DNA of 64,000 nucleotides, from the NCBI RefSeq assembly GCF_038419845.1, contig NZ_JBCAQT010000002.1, forward strand, positions 186,001-250,000, given 5' to 3'. Below are positions 27,452-36,732 of this stretch, piece by piece. The notes beneath the pieces were generated by a model. That model saw only the letters and a program-made list of their open reading frames with translations. It did no database searches and was not told the DNA's origin. The first letter of the stretch is position 1. Each line of letters starts with the position of its first letter. A program made the position numbers and the translations under genes. Source of the DNA: Marinimicrobium sp038419845. GTDB lineage: Bacteria > Pseudomonadota > Gammaproteobacteria > Pseudomonadales > Cellvibrionaceae.

Positions 27452-29101
27452 ATGGCACACTGGCTCAAAACGGCCGGTCTGGCACTGCTCGTCAGCGCCT
27501 GCACCTCGGCCCCCGACCCCGACCGTCTCCAGACTCAACCCCAGAAAGACGACTGCTCCCCCCATCTGGGCAACCCCTATATCCAGAATTGCCAGACCTG
27601 GGCGATGACCCATGAAGGCCAGCGCCAGGCAGACCTGGGCGACGGCACTTACCTGAACCCGATCCTGTCAGGCGATCGCCCGGACCCGAGCATTCTCAAG
27701 GACGGCGACGACTACTACATGACCTTCTCCTCCTTCGAGGCTTACCCCGCCCTCACCATCTGGCACTCCAGAGACCTGGTGAACTGGGAGCCGGTGGGGC
27801 CCGCACTCACAAAGTACGTGGGCAGCATCTGGGCACCGGAGCTGACCAAACACGAGGGCCGCTACTACCTGTACATTCCGGCGAAATTCCCGGGCAACAA
27901 CAACATCTACGTGGTCCACGCCGATAACATCGAGGGGCCCTGGTCCGAACCGGTGGCGCTGGACAATGATCTGATCGACCCGGGCCACGCCGTGGGCGAA
28001 GACGGCAAACGCTATCTGTTTCTCTCCGCCGGCTATCGCGTACCCCTGTCCGATGACGGCCTGAGCATCACCGGTGAGATGGAAAAGGTGTACGACGCCT
28101 GGGACTATCCCGAGCACTGGGATGTGGAATGCGACTGCCAGGAGGGCCCCAAGATCATGCAGCACGGCGGCTACTATCATATGATCACCGCCGTAGGCGG
28201 CACGGCCGGGCCGCCCACCGGACACATGGTGATTCACGCCCGTTCAAAATCCATTCATGGCCCCTGGGAAGACTCGCCCCACAACCCGATTGTGCGCACC
28301 GAGAGCGCCGCGGAAAAATGGTGGTCGCGCGGTCACGCCACTCTGGTGGAAGGCCCCACCGATGGGGACTGGTACATGATGTACCACGGCTACGAGAACG
28401 GCTTTTACACCCTGGGCCGGCAGACGCTGATGGAGCCGGTGGAGTGGACCGATGACAACTGGCTGGTGAGCCGGGGTTACGACATGAGCCAACCCATCCC
28501 CAAACCCGAAGGCGGCGAGGCGGTGACCCACGGCATACCGCTGTCGGACGATTTCAGCGAGAACAAATTCGGTATCCAGTACAGCTTCTTCCGCGGTGAT
28601 GTCACCGAGAACGAACGGGTCAGCTATGACCATGAGGCCGGCATCCTGGAGCTGGAAGCCAAGGGCGATTCGCCCAGCAACACCTCGCCGCTGACTTTCA
28701 TTGCCGGCGATCAGGCCTACCAGTTTGAAGTGGATATCGAGTTCGATGACGGCGCCCAGGCCGGCGCCCTGCTGTTCTACAACGACAAACTGTACGCCGG
28801 TGTCGGCGTCAACAAGGACACCTTCGTCCTGCACCGCTACGGCATGGACCAGCGCACCAGCCCCAAACCCGAGGGCATGGAGAACCGCCTGCGCATGCGT
28901 ATCACCAATGATCGTCACATCATGACCATCCACCACAGCACCGACGGGGGCGAAACCTGGATCAAATACCCCACGCAGATGGAAACCTCCGGTTACCATC
29001 ACAATGTGGCCTACGGCTTCATGAGCCTGCGCCCGGCCATTTATGCCTCCGGGGAAGGTAGCGTACGCTTCAGTAATCTGGAGTATCGGGCACTGCCCTG
29101 A
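27452..29101 (+). CDS. GH43-family glycoside hydrolase, lipoprotein
   Basis: The 549-aa lipoprotein (lipobox LLVSAC, Cys17) has a five-bladed GH43 propeller (about 65-330) and a concanavalin-like C-terminal domain (about 355-549; FSENKFGIQYSFFRG, GALLFYNDKLYAGVGV). Predicted catalytic residues are Asp78 as base (GDRPDPS), Asp176 as pKa modulator (LIDPGH) and Glu231 as acid (CQEGPKI). GH43 enzymes release arabinose, xylose or galactose from side chains; with the pectate lyases, removal of arabinan or galactan side chains is likely. GAGAGAG precedes the ATG. It is divergent from the DISM cyclase and ends at a strong hairpin. Confidence 0.92.
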   Translation: MAHWLKTAGLALLVSACTSAPDPDRLQTQPQKDDCSPHLGNPYIQNCQTWAMTHEGQRQADLGDGTYLNPILSGDRPDPSILKDGDDYYMTFSSFEAYPALTIWHSRDLVNWEPVGPALTKYVGSIWAPELTKHEGRYYLYIPAKFPGNNNIYVVHADNIEGPWSEPVALDNDLIDPGHAVGEDGKRYLFLSAGYRVPLSDDGLSITGEMEKVYDAWDYPEHWDVECDCQEGPKIMQHGGYYHMITAVGGTAGPPTGHMVIHARSKSIHGPWEDSPHNPIVRTESAAEKWWSRGHATLVEGPTDGDWYMMYHGYENGFYTLGRQTLMEPVEWTDDNWLVSRGYDMSQPIPKPEGGEAVTHGIPLSDDFSENKFGIQYSFFRGDVTENERVSYDHEAGILELEAKGDSPSNTSPLTFIAGDQAYQFEVDIEFDDGAQAGALLFYNDKLYAGVGVNKDTFVLHRYGMDQRTSPKPEGMENRLRMRITNDRHIMTIHHSTDGGETWIKYPTQMETSGYHHNVAYGFMSLRPAIYASGEGSVRFSNLEYRALP

Positions 29102-29159
29102 TCGCCGTGTAAAGGCCAAGCTGGAAAGTAAGCAGGCCAGGGGCGTTTCAGCCATCAAC

Positions 29160-29185
29160 ACCCCGGGAGATACGTCTCCCGGGGT
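29160..29185 (+). terminator. Terminator after the GH43 gene
   Basis: An 11-base stem (ACCCCGGGAGA with TCTCCCGGGGT) closes on a TACG loop and is followed by ATTTCTGCTTT. The T tract is broken, so strength is uncertain. Confidence 0.8.
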
Positions 29186-29257
29186 ATTTCTGCTTTACTG
29201 ACCTGCTCAAAGCCAGGCGGGCCGTTCAGCTTTAGCCCTTACAGCAGGAACTCCTTA

Positions 29258-29641
29258 TTACAGCATAGGCTCACCACGTTTACATAACTGAATGCTGAAG
29301 CCAAACGGATCGCGCATCATTACCAGGTGAGAACCATCGTCCAGCCTTACCTCCTCGACAAAACTCGCCCCCACTTTCTCAAGCTCGGCACGTTTTGATT
29401 CAGGGTTGTCACATACGAAGGCCAGATGCAGAATAAGCGGGTTCATGTCAGCATAGGGAGGCACTTCATCCGGTGGATTGTTGTAAACCTCGATCATGAC
29501 CTGACCACTGGAATCCTTCAGAAAATGAGTACGGGGTCCACTTTCCATTCTGCGCGCAACACTCATTCCCAGATTTGCCACATACCAGTCAGCGACAGCG
29601 ACCGGATCGGCCACGTTGTAAGCGAAATGTTCGATTTTCAT
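29258..29641 (-). CDS. VOC/glyoxalase-fold protein
   Basis: A 127-aa single-domain vicinal oxygen chelate protein: MKIEHFAYNVADPVAVADWYVANLG at the start, VMIEVYNNP, LILHLAFVCDNPES and a C-terminal GSHLVMMRDPFGFSIQLCKR block. His and Glu at the usual metal positions are present. Family members act as glyoxalases, dioxygenases or resistance proteins; in a pectin locus it might process a keto-sugar intermediate, as KdgF-like proteins do with another fold, but that is speculative. AGAGGTACTGAT precedes the ATG. Confidence 0.82.
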   Translation of the reverse strand: MKIEHFAYNVADPVAVADWYVANLGMSVARRMESGPRTHFLKDSSGQVMIEVYNNPPDEVPPYADMNPLILHLAFVCDNPESKRAELEKVGASFVEEVRLDDGSHLVMMRDPFGFSIQLCKRGEPML

Positions 29642-29773
29642 ATCAGTACCTCTGTCAGAAAGTTTTCAGGGTTATCCGGTCAGACAGCTATGGCCCGTTG
29701 CGTGGTGTAGCGTTACGCTCTTCGGGGAAACGCCATAGCGTCGGACGAGTGGGTGTAAGCGGAAAGTAAAAAA

Positions 29774-29789
29774 CCGGGTTTATTCCCGG
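29774..29789 (-). terminator. Terminator overlapping the PL10 stop codon
   Basis: CCGGG (29774-29778) and CCCGG (29785-29789) form a short hairpin whose loop contains the TAA stop of the PL10 gene; six to seven Ts follow on the minus strand (A-run 29768-29773). Confidence 0.75.
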
Positions 29790-31393
29790 CTCTCCAAGTA
29801 GCGGATCAGAACCCCCATATTCTTGATGAACGCCCCGGTGGATATCCCCATCGCCGGCTCTTCGGCGCGGTAGGGGGAGGTATCCCAGGCATCCCCCACG
29901 TTGCGCGCCCCGAAATTCCCTTCGGCAACGGTCTCGGGTGCCGGTCCACGATAGGCGTTGGAGGTGTAGCGCAGCGGCGTGGGCCAGTAACCCTCGTCGT
30001 TCAGTGCCTCCAGCAGACGCTCGGCGTCCCGCTCCAGATCGCCGGTCTCGGGCGAGGGCTGAGAGCGGGTGTTCAGGTCCGAGACACTGACATTGCCCAG
30101 CGTAAAGTACGGGGGCAGCTCGGCGCTCTGGGGCTCGAGCAAGGGGGAGCCCGCCGTCGCCTCGGCCTTGGATAGCTGAAGCACCTGCTCATACTGATGC
30201 CGCAGGCCTTCGACGTCCACGTGTCGTGTAGAGCGATAATGCGCCAGGGTATTGTCGGGGTCGTAATCCACGTAATACTCACCATTGACGGCATTGGAGC
30301 CCCGGCGGTGGACATAGAGCGTGCGGTCGGTACCCAGCTCGACAAATGTCGGATGAGTACGGTTACCGGCCTGCTCGCTCTCGGGCAGCCGGATCTCATC
30401 CAACCAGTCCAGCGCCGCCGGAATCGGCGCCAGAAATTTGGTCTCGCCGGTGAGCCGATAGAAGTTGATCAACTGGGAAACATTGGCGGCCGTGGTGCTC
30501 GAGGAGAGCGAGTTGGGCTCATAGCCACGCGCACCGGCTGGCTTCAGCTCCAGCGTGTACTGCATTCCCCAGCCCGGCTGGGGAGGCCCCACCTGAGTCA
30601 CCAGAAAGGTGTTCATGGCCCGAATGACCGGCTCGCGCACATCCGAGCGACCCAGCGCCTGGTAGCACAGCAGCAGAAATTCGATATTTTCCTGGGCCAC
30701 ATCGTCGTTAAAAGTGATGAAAGGGGTATAGTCCGGCCGCCCCTCTTTCACATAGTCGTCCCGCAGCGGATAGCGCTGGGGCCATCCGCCTATCGGGTAC
30801 TGACTGTCCAACACAAAATCAATGGCCCGATCCAGCGCCGGGCGGTACTTGGGGTCGCGCTTGACCATATAGAGGCGCAACAGGAACTTGGCCGCCTCCA
30901 TGGTGCCCGCATCGTCAAAGGTGGCGTTGCCATAATAGTGGTGGAACTCCTCCAGCCGCCAGGCGTTTTTGCCCACTGTGTCATACCACTCCTTGAGCGA
31001 CTCTTCCCCGGCATAATCTGCCAGATAGTTCCAGCCACCGCTGGGGTGCTGCGCCCAGATCAGGGCACCGGCCACCTCTTCGGCGGCACTGTAGTAGAAG
31101 TCATCGTCCGTGGCATTGAACGCATCCAGATACAGATGCCCCACCGTCGCCGTTCCGGGCGGTTGAATCCAGATCATCGTCCGCTTGGCTTCCAGCTCGC
31201 CCCACATCCGGGAAAAATCCGGCAGATAGGACCAGAGGTAGCCACCCCGGTAACTGACCTCCTCGCGCATGAAGCGGGAGGCCTGTTTCATCGTATCCTC
31301 AACCGCCTCGGAGCTGGGGGCGGCCGCAAGCGGAGCGGGAAGCCACAACGCAAACACAAACAACAGGGGTTGATACCAGTCTCGTCCAAACAT
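29780..31393 (-). CDS. Pectate lyase, family PL10
   Basis: The product is 537 aa from ATG 31393; a GTG three codons earlier is less likely because the GAGGTGAGAG ribosome site would overlap it. A signal peptide (LLFVFALWLPAPLAAA) precedes an alpha/alpha-toroid enzyme. The PL10 signature is clear: DSQYPIGGWPQRYPL and TPFITFNDDVAQENIEFLLL, with GMQYTLELKPAGARGYEPNS further on. Family members cleave polygalacturonate using an Arg base and calcium. There is no carbohydrate-binding module. It is secreted to the periplasm or outside, and complements the PL1 lyases. Confidence 0.93.
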   Translation of the reverse strand: MFGRDWYQPLLFVFALWLPAPLAAAPSSEAVEDTMKQASRFMREEVSYRGGYLWSYLPDFSRMWGELEAKRTMIWIQPPGTATVGHLYLDAFNATDDDFYYSAAEEVAGALIWAQHPSGGWNYLADYAGEESLKEWYDTVGKNAWRLEEFHHYYGNATFDDAGTMEAAKFLLRLYMVKRDPKYRPALDRAIDFVLDSQYPIGGWPQRYPLRDDYVKEGRPDYTPFITFNDDVAQENIEFLLLCYQALGRSDVREPVIRAMNTFLVTQVGPPQPGWGMQYTLELKPAGARGYEPNSLSSSTTAANVSQLINFYRLTGETKFLAPIPAALDWLDEIRLPESEQAGNRTHPTFVELGTDRTLYVHRRGSNAVNGEYYVDYDPDNTLAHYRSTRHVDVEGLRHQYEQVLQLSKAEATAGSPLLEPQSAELPPYFTLGNVSVSDLNTRSQPSPETGDLERDAERLLEALNDEGYWPTPLRYTSNAYRGPAPETVAEGNFGARNVGDAWDTSPYRAEEPAMGISTGAFIKNMGVLIRYLESRE

Positions 31394-31502
31394 CTCTCTC
31401 ACCTCAATTATTTTATTTACGTTTTATTGGTTATTGTCTTTCTCACATTATTTTGCGATTCATATTAGCCGACCCCCCAACGGCAATAAAAGCGTCTTTA
31501 CC

Positions 31503-31566
31503 ATAGGCGAAAAAAAGCGCCATCCCCAGAGGAGATGGCGCAATAAGGCTTCAGCCTGTTCGCCCG
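31503..31566 (-). repeat. 64-base repeat, copy 2; terminator of the second TonB receptor gene
   Basis: GCGCCATC/GATGGCGC arms with a nine-base loop, followed on the minus strand by seven Ts, 19 bases after the receptor stop codon. This is the functional location of the element; a nearly identical copy sits at 27282-27345. Confidence 0.92.
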
Positions 31567-31584
31567 AGGGCGAGTAGCCGAGGG

Positions 31585-34353
31585 TTAGTAGTTGTAACGC
31601 AGACCCAGGTAGACCTCACGTCCGGTGGTATTGTACTCACGCACCAGGTCCATATCGCCGGTCGGCCCCGTGGTGTACAGGCGCTCGGTTTCGTTGGTCA
31701 TGTTGATGCCTTCGAGGGTGATTTTCAGATCATCCGTGATGTTGTAGAAGGCGGACATGTCCAGACGGGTCGGGCCGGTAGTGGCGTGTTGAGCATTGCC
31801 GTTGCTGCCGCTTGGATCGGTAATGTAGTCATTTCGGCCATTGACCGATCCGCGAATGCCGTAACGGTCCGTCTCGTAGTACAGCGTGAAATTGTAGCTG
31901 TTCTTGGACAAGCCGGGCAGACGACTGACAACCGACCCAAAGCGCGCTTCCGAGTCGACGTAGGTGTAGTTGGCGATCACACCCAGATTGTCGAAGGGCT
32001 CGGGCAGGAAGGTGAACGGTTGCTGATACGCCAGCTCCACACCTTCAAGCTGGGCACCGTCACCATTGATGGGCTGGGAGACAAACCAGTCACTGCCATC
32101 AATGGGCACCGCGCTCTCTTCAAACTGCGGCGAATCGGGGTCATAAGCCGGCTGCAGGGCGACGATTTCACGCAGTTGCGGACTGAGCGGACCTTCCACT
32201 TCGTCACCGCTGATAAAGCTCTCGATGTCTTTGTGGAAGACCGTAGCGGCCAACAGCGCCTCGTTGTCGAAGTACCACTCAACGCCGATATCAACCGCAC
32301 TGGCACGAATCGGATCCAGGTTCGGGTTACCGCGGCTGATGTTGCCGTTCAGCGCCGTGACACTGGTCACGGTGGGCGACAGGCTACCCAGTCCCGGGCG
32401 GGTCAGGTTGCGCGAGAGGTTGGCCCGCAGGAGCAGGTCGGGAGCGATTTCCCACACGATGTTGGTGGACGGGAGAACGTCGGTATAGTTGTTCTCGCCG
32501 GTCAGGGCAATCGCGTCGCCTGAATCGGGATCCTCAGTCGCACCCTCGGAGGTCATCATGGTCCGGGCAATACGCAGGCCGGTATTCACCCGCAGAGGAC
32601 GATCAAACACTTCGGCTTCAAAGTCGACTTCACCATAGATACCCATGGTTTCTTCTTCCACATTCCAGGAAGCCGAATCAACCGGGGCCGGAGTGAATTG
32701 ACCCGCACCATAGGCTTCAATGGTGTTGTCAAAGTGGGCGATGAGCCAGTTTTTGGGGAAGCCGTCCGGCGCGTCCAGACCGGTAGCAAAGTCATTGATG
32801 CCAATGCCTTCCATCGTGGTGGTCAGACCCGCCGGAGAGTCCGGCGCTTCAACCGTGCCCTCGGTGGGGTTGTAACGCAGCGAATCCACCTCGCGGACAT
32901 TGTAGATAAAGCCGGTTTTGAAGGTGGCGCCACCCTGGTGGCTTTCCAGATCGACACGGAAAGTGTTGTTGTCACGCTCGACAACGTCTTTGCGCAACAC
33001 CGGGCCGCTGAACTGGTAGGCATCCTCATCCAGGATATCGAAGCCGTAGCTCATTTCCGCGATGTTCTTGTTCTCGGTGAAATCGAACGAGAAGCTGGAC
33101 GGATCGCTGGCGGTCAGGTTGAAACGGTACTGCTCTTCGTCGTGCTCAGAGGTGGCATTACCGACCATGAAGCTCAGAGAGGTCTGGTCAGTCAGGTCGT
33201 ATTGACCGGAGAAAACCGTCTGAAAGAAGCTGGTCTCGGAGAACTGACCGCGACTTTCCGAGCGCGGCTGAACATTGTCAAAGCTGCCCGCGATCATCCG
33301 ACGACCCTCGTCATCCAGCGTTACGCTGGTGGGAGTAATGGTGTCCTGGAGGTTACGGAACTGGGCGAAGTAGTTGTAAGACTCACGATCGTTTTCCAGT
33401 TGTGAGGCGAGCATATCCAGGCCGAGTTCAAGCCGATCGTTGGGACGGAACTGGAAGGACGCGGTGGCACCGGTGCGGTCCTGGGTGTTGCCAAAGTAGT
33501 CCATACGCGGCAAGCGTGGATGCCACATATAGTCGAGCGGATCATCACCGGCTTCAAATTCCGGATGGTTGGCGCTCGGATTGGGTGTGCCATTGACGTC
33601 GGTACCACTGGTATCCGCCCAGCCGCGGTCGCCGTTGGCGAAAGGCGAGGTCCAGCGTACGGTACCAAAACCTTCCTGGCGCACGGTGCGGGTGGAGTGC
33701 GCAATCGAGAACAGGGCCCCGAAGGTGTCGTCCATAAAGGTGTTGCTGATCAGCGCCGCGACGCGCGGGTCGGTTTCGCTGGCCACATTGTCGACGGTCG
33801 CCTGGGCACTGGCGCTCATGTTCAGCCCGGGGCTGTCAAACGGCTTGGCGGTGTGCAGCTCCACAGTACTGGCCAGACCACCCTCTTCCACCGACGCTTT
33901 GGGCGACTTGTGGATGTCGATGCGGTTGAACAGCTCGGAAGCAAAGATGTTGAAGTCCATGGAGCGGCCGCGGTTCACACCGCCGGACGAATCCAGACCA
34001 CCGGCACTGCCGGGCACTTCCATACCGTTCAGGGTACTGCGGGTAAAGTCGGGGCTCAGGCCGCGGACCGTGATCTGGCGACCCTCACCGCCCTCGCGGT
34101 TGATGGCCACACCGGGAACCCGCTGCAGGGACTCGGCGAGGTTCAGGTCGGGCATTTTACCCATGTCTTCCGCCACGATGCTTTCAACGTTGTTGGCGGA
34201 ATCACGTTTTATGTCCAGAGCGCGCTCCAGACTCTGACGGAAGCCGGTCACCACGACCTCTTCCAGCGCGGGTTCATTGTCTTGGGCGTAGGCAGCTGGC
34301 ATAGCGGCAGCCGCCAAGGCCAGGGCTAGTGGGCTCAGTTGGTATGCTTTCAT
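31585..34353 (-). CDS. TonB-dependent receptor, sugar-type (TonB-Xanth-Caul family)
   Basis: The 922-aa receptor has a signal peptide (LALALAAAAMPAAYAQ), plug (EEVVVTGFRQSLERALDIKR; NLAESLQRVPGVAINREGG; ITVRGLSPDFTRSTLNGMEV) and a barrel ending in YLGLRYNY. The ALDIKRDSANNVESIVAED run is typical of the carbohydrate receptor clade. GAGGGAG precedes the ATG. It lies directly upstream of the PL10 gene, separated by its own terminator, so oligogalacturonate or a related sugar is a likely ligand. It shares no lipoprotein partner, unlike the other receptor. Confidence 0.93.
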   Translation of the reverse strand: MKAYQLSPLALALAAAAMPAAYAQDNEPALEEVVVTGFRQSLERALDIKRDSANNVESIVAEDMGKMPDLNLAESLQRVPGVAINREGGEGRQITVRGLSPDFTRSTLNGMEVPGSAGGLDSSGGVNRGRSMDFNIFASELFNRIDIHKSPKASVEEGGLASTVELHTAKPFDSPGLNMSASAQATVDNVASETDPRVAALISNTFMDDTFGALFSIAHSTRTVRQEGFGTVRWTSPFANGDRGWADTSGTDVNGTPNPSANHPEFEAGDDPLDYMWHPRLPRMDYFGNTQDRTGATASFQFRPNDRLELGLDMLASQLENDRESYNYFAQFRNLQDTITPTSVTLDDEGRRMIAGSFDNVQPRSESRGQFSETSFFQTVFSGQYDLTDQTSLSFMVGNATSEHDEEQYRFNLTASDPSSFSFDFTENKNIAEMSYGFDILDEDAYQFSGPVLRKDVVERDNNTFRVDLESHQGGATFKTGFIYNVREVDSLRYNPTEGTVEAPDSPAGLTTTMEGIGINDFATGLDAPDGFPKNWLIAHFDNTIEAYGAGQFTPAPVDSASWNVEEETMGIYGEVDFEAEVFDRPLRVNTGLRIARTMMTSEGATEDPDSGDAIALTGENNYTDVLPSTNIVWEIAPDLLLRANLSRNLTRPGLGSLSPTVTSVTALNGNISRGNPNLDPIRASAVDIGVEWYFDNEALLAATVFHKDIESFISGDEVEGPLSPQLREIVALQPAYDPDSPQFEESAVPIDGSDWFVSQPINGDGAQLEGVELAYQQPFTFLPEPFDNLGVIANYTYVDSEARFGSVVSRLPGLSKNSYNFTLYYETDRYGIRGSVNGRNDYITDPSGSNGNAQHATTGPTRLDMSAFYNITDDLKITLEGINMTNETERLYTTGPTGDMDLVREYNTTGREVYLGLRYNY

Positions 34354-34692
34354 TCTCTAACTCCCTCAATGGCTTATTGTTAGAACTGTGTGTTGTTTTA
34401 GAGTTTTTTGACTCTAGGTTGAGTTCTTCAGGTTGAACTTTTTAGCTCGAGCTTTTGGGACTCTCGTTATTGTCGATGACACAGGGCGTCACCGGGCGCA
34501 AATGATTGCGTCCATCAGATCATCGCATAAGAAAACCCCATTAGCAAAGAGGAAATTATTAAAAAAGTGAGGTTAGCGGCCGGGTTGGCACAAATATCAA
34601 CACAAAGGGCGATATTCAGGACGCTGGAGGACGTGTCACGGGGACATAACGGGATAAAGAGAGGGCAAAGAGGGGATAAACAGGAAGGAAAA
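34354..34692. other. Intergenic region upstream of the second TonB receptor
   Basis: About 340 bases without a supported gene; a 64-codon minus-strand frame at 34515-34709 lacks a ribosome site. It should carry the receptor promoter. The first 100 bases after the start codon are T-rich on the plus strand with repeated GTT/TTGAG-like words, but no clear operator was identified. Confidence 0.5.
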
Positions 34693-34727
34693 TCGCCGGC
34701 CTGCCCCAAAAGAGGGCAGACCGGCGA
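34693..34727 (-). terminator. Terminator of leuA
   Basis: TCGCCGG-C-CTGCCC pairs with GGGCAG-A-CCGGCGA around a seven-base loop, seven bases after the leuA stop, with TTTTCCTTCC following on the minus strand. Confidence 0.82.
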
Positions 34728-34734
34728 GCTCAGC

Positions 34735-36402
34735 TTAGGCCGCTGAAGCGAGGTCGCGATTGACGCCGTTGATCAACGCCTTGATGGCGGCGGCGACGAT
34801 GTTTTTGTCCTGCCCCACACCAAACACCGGTTTGTGCTCACCCACCTTGACCTCCACGTAGCAGACGGCCGCCACATCCGAACCGGCGCCCAGGCCGTGC
34901 TCGTGGTAGTCCACCACCGTGATGGTCTCGCCGGCGTGCTCACCCAGGGCCTTGGCCGCCGCATCGATGGGGCCGTTACCCTTGCCGGCCAGCTCCACTT
35001 CCCGCCCCTGGTACTGGCCCAGAATCAGGGTGCTGACCTCATCGCCTTCGCCATCGCTGACCCGGCTGCTGTTGTAGCGGTAAGGGGCATCCACCTGCAG
35101 ATACTCCGAGTCGAACAGTTTGTAGATATCGGCGCTGTTGACCTCTTTTCCGGTCTGATCGCTGACTTTCTGCACCACACCGCTGAACTCGATCTGCAGC
35201 CGGCGCGGCAGCTCAAACCCGGCCTGCTGCTGGAGCAGAAAGCTCACACCGCCCTTGCCCGACTGGCTGTTGACCCGGACCACGGCGTCATAGCTGCGGT
35301 TAAGGTCCGCCGGGTCCAGCGGCAGATAGGGCACTTCCCAGAGGCCTTCGGGGTCCTGCACGGCAAAGCCCTTTTTGATCGCGTCCTGATGCGAACCGGA
35401 AAAGGCGGTGAAGACCAGCTCGCCCGCGTAGGGGTGGCGCGGATGGACCGGGAGCTGGGTGCACTCCTCCGCCAACTGGCGCACCTGATCAATGTCAGTG
35501 AAATCCAGCCCCGGATGCACGCCCTGGGAGTAGAAGTTGAGCGCCAGGGTCACCAGGTCGACATTGCCGGTGCGCTCGCCGTTGCCGAACAGGCAGCCTT
35601 CCACCCGGTCGGCGCCGGCCATCATCGCCAGCTCGGCCGCGGCCACGGCGGTGCCCCGGTCGTTGTGTGGGTGCACGCTGAGCACGATGCTCTCGCGGTT
35701 GTTCAGGTTGCGGTGCATCCACTCGATCTGGTCGGCATAGGTGTTGGGCGTGGACATCTCCACAGTGGCCGGCAGATTGAAAATGATCTTGCGCTCGGGC
35801 GTGGGCTGCCAGATGGCGGTCACGGCATCACACACCTCTTTGGCAAACTCCACCTCGGTGCTGGAGAACACCTCGGGCGAGTACTGATAGACCCACTCGG
35901 TCTCCGGGTAGGCCTCGGTCATTTCCTTGACCCAGCGGGTGCCCTGCTCGGCAATGGCTTTAACGCCGGCCTTGTCGGTCTTGTACACGATTTTGCGGAA
36001 GGCCGGCGCCACCGGGTTGTACATGTGTACGATGGCCCGGCGCGCGCCCTTGAGCGACTCCACGGTGCGTTGGATCAGATCCTGGCGCGCCTGGGTGAGC
36101 ACCTCGATGGTGACATCGTCGGGCACCTGATTTTCTTCAATCAGGCGGCGCACAAAGTTGAAATCGGTATCCGAGGCCGACGGGAAACCCACTTCGATCT
36201 CTTTGAAGCCGATCGCCACCAGCGCCTTGAACATGCGCATTTTGGTGTCGACGTTCATGGGGTCGATCAGCGCCTGATTGCCATCGCGCAGGTCGGTGCT
36301 CATCCAGATGGGCGGCGTGTCCAGCACGCGATTGGGCCACTGCCGGTCGGGCAATTGAATCGGCTCAAAGCGCTGGTACTTACTGGCGGGGTTGGCAATC
36401 AT
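34735..36402 (-). CDS. leuA: 2-isopropylmalate synthase
   Basis: LeuA (555 aa) condenses acetyl-CoA with 2-ketoisovalerate, the first committed step of leucine synthesis. The frame is open from 36558, but ATG 36402 gives MIANPASKYQRFEPIQLPDRQWP, the usual start of the long LeuA type. HMGL-type TIM barrel motifs are PIWMSTDLRDGNQAL (metal/substrate), LSVHPHNDRGTAVAAAEL and ADRVEGCLFGNGERTGN; a C-terminal LeuA allosteric domain (about 430-550) gives leucine feedback. It is divergent from an Lrp-type regulator gene, which may control it. Confidence 0.95.
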   Translation of the reverse strand: MIANPASKYQRFEPIQLPDRQWPNRVLDTPPIWMSTDLRDGNQALIDPMNVDTKMRMFKALVAIGFKEIEVGFPSASDTDFNFVRRLIEENQVPDDVTIEVLTQARQDLIQRTVESLKGARRAIVHMYNPVAPAFRKIVYKTDKAGVKAIAEQGTRWVKEMTEAYPETEWVYQYSPEVFSSTEVEFAKEVCDAVTAIWQPTPERKIIFNLPATVEMSTPNTYADQIEWMHRNLNNRESIVLSVHPHNDRGTAVAAAELAMMAGADRVEGCLFGNGERTGNVDLVTLALNFYSQGVHPGLDFTDIDQVRQLAEECTQLPVHPRHPYAGELVFTAFSGSHQDAIKKGFAVQDPEGLWEVPYLPLDPADLNRSYDAVVRVNSQSGKGGVSFLLQQQAGFELPRRLQIEFSGVVQKVSDQTGKEVNSADIYKLFDSEYLQVDAPYRYNSSRVSDGEGDEVSTLILGQYQGREVELAGKGNGPIDAAAKALGEHAGETITVVDYHEHGLGAGSDVAAVCYVEVKVGEHKPVFGVGQDKNIVAAAIKALINGVNRDLASAA

Positions 36403-36732
36403 GGTTCGGCTCCAAAACGTCGTCTTGTGTGAGTGCCCGGATTGAGGTGGTTGGACGGTGCCGGCGGGGTAAACCGGGCGTTTTGTCGGTAGCGGAGTAT
36501 CACTTGTGATGATGTTCCACTGTCCGGTCACAACAGGGCTTGTGGCCCAAAACCTCACTCAAACTCAGGCAGTGAACACAGTATAGGGGCTCGGGCGCGG
36601 CATTAAATTGCTAAGATGGCTGAAAATCTCGCTGTTATGGCATATAATTGCTGAATACAGTTTATTATTGAAATATAAGTTATTTTCTACTTAGAAGGTG
36701 GGCAGAGCCCACCCTACGGGTGGGGACAAACC
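36403..36732. promoter_or_regulatory. Divergent regulatory region between leuA and the Lrp-type gene
   Basis: The gap of 330 bases has an AT-rich core (about 36600-36690). A TATAAT at about 36641-36646 could be a plus-strand -10 for the Lrp-type gene, but its -35 is poor. The leuA side has a 150-base leader; I looked for a leucine-rich leader peptide and terminator and did not find a convincing pair. Confidence 0.4.

Noticed and set aside
29777..29789. GGAATAA on the minus strand near the PL10 stop
   Set aside because: It is part of the terminator hairpin at the end of the gene and has no CGT box at the required distance.
34834..36432. 532-codon plus-strand open frame
   Set aside because: Exact antisense shadow of leuA in a GC-rich region; no ribosome site and no family motifs.
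36403..36560. Leader-peptide attenuator before leuA
   Set aside because: No run of Leu codons in a short frame and no convincing terminator/antiterminator pair could be found.
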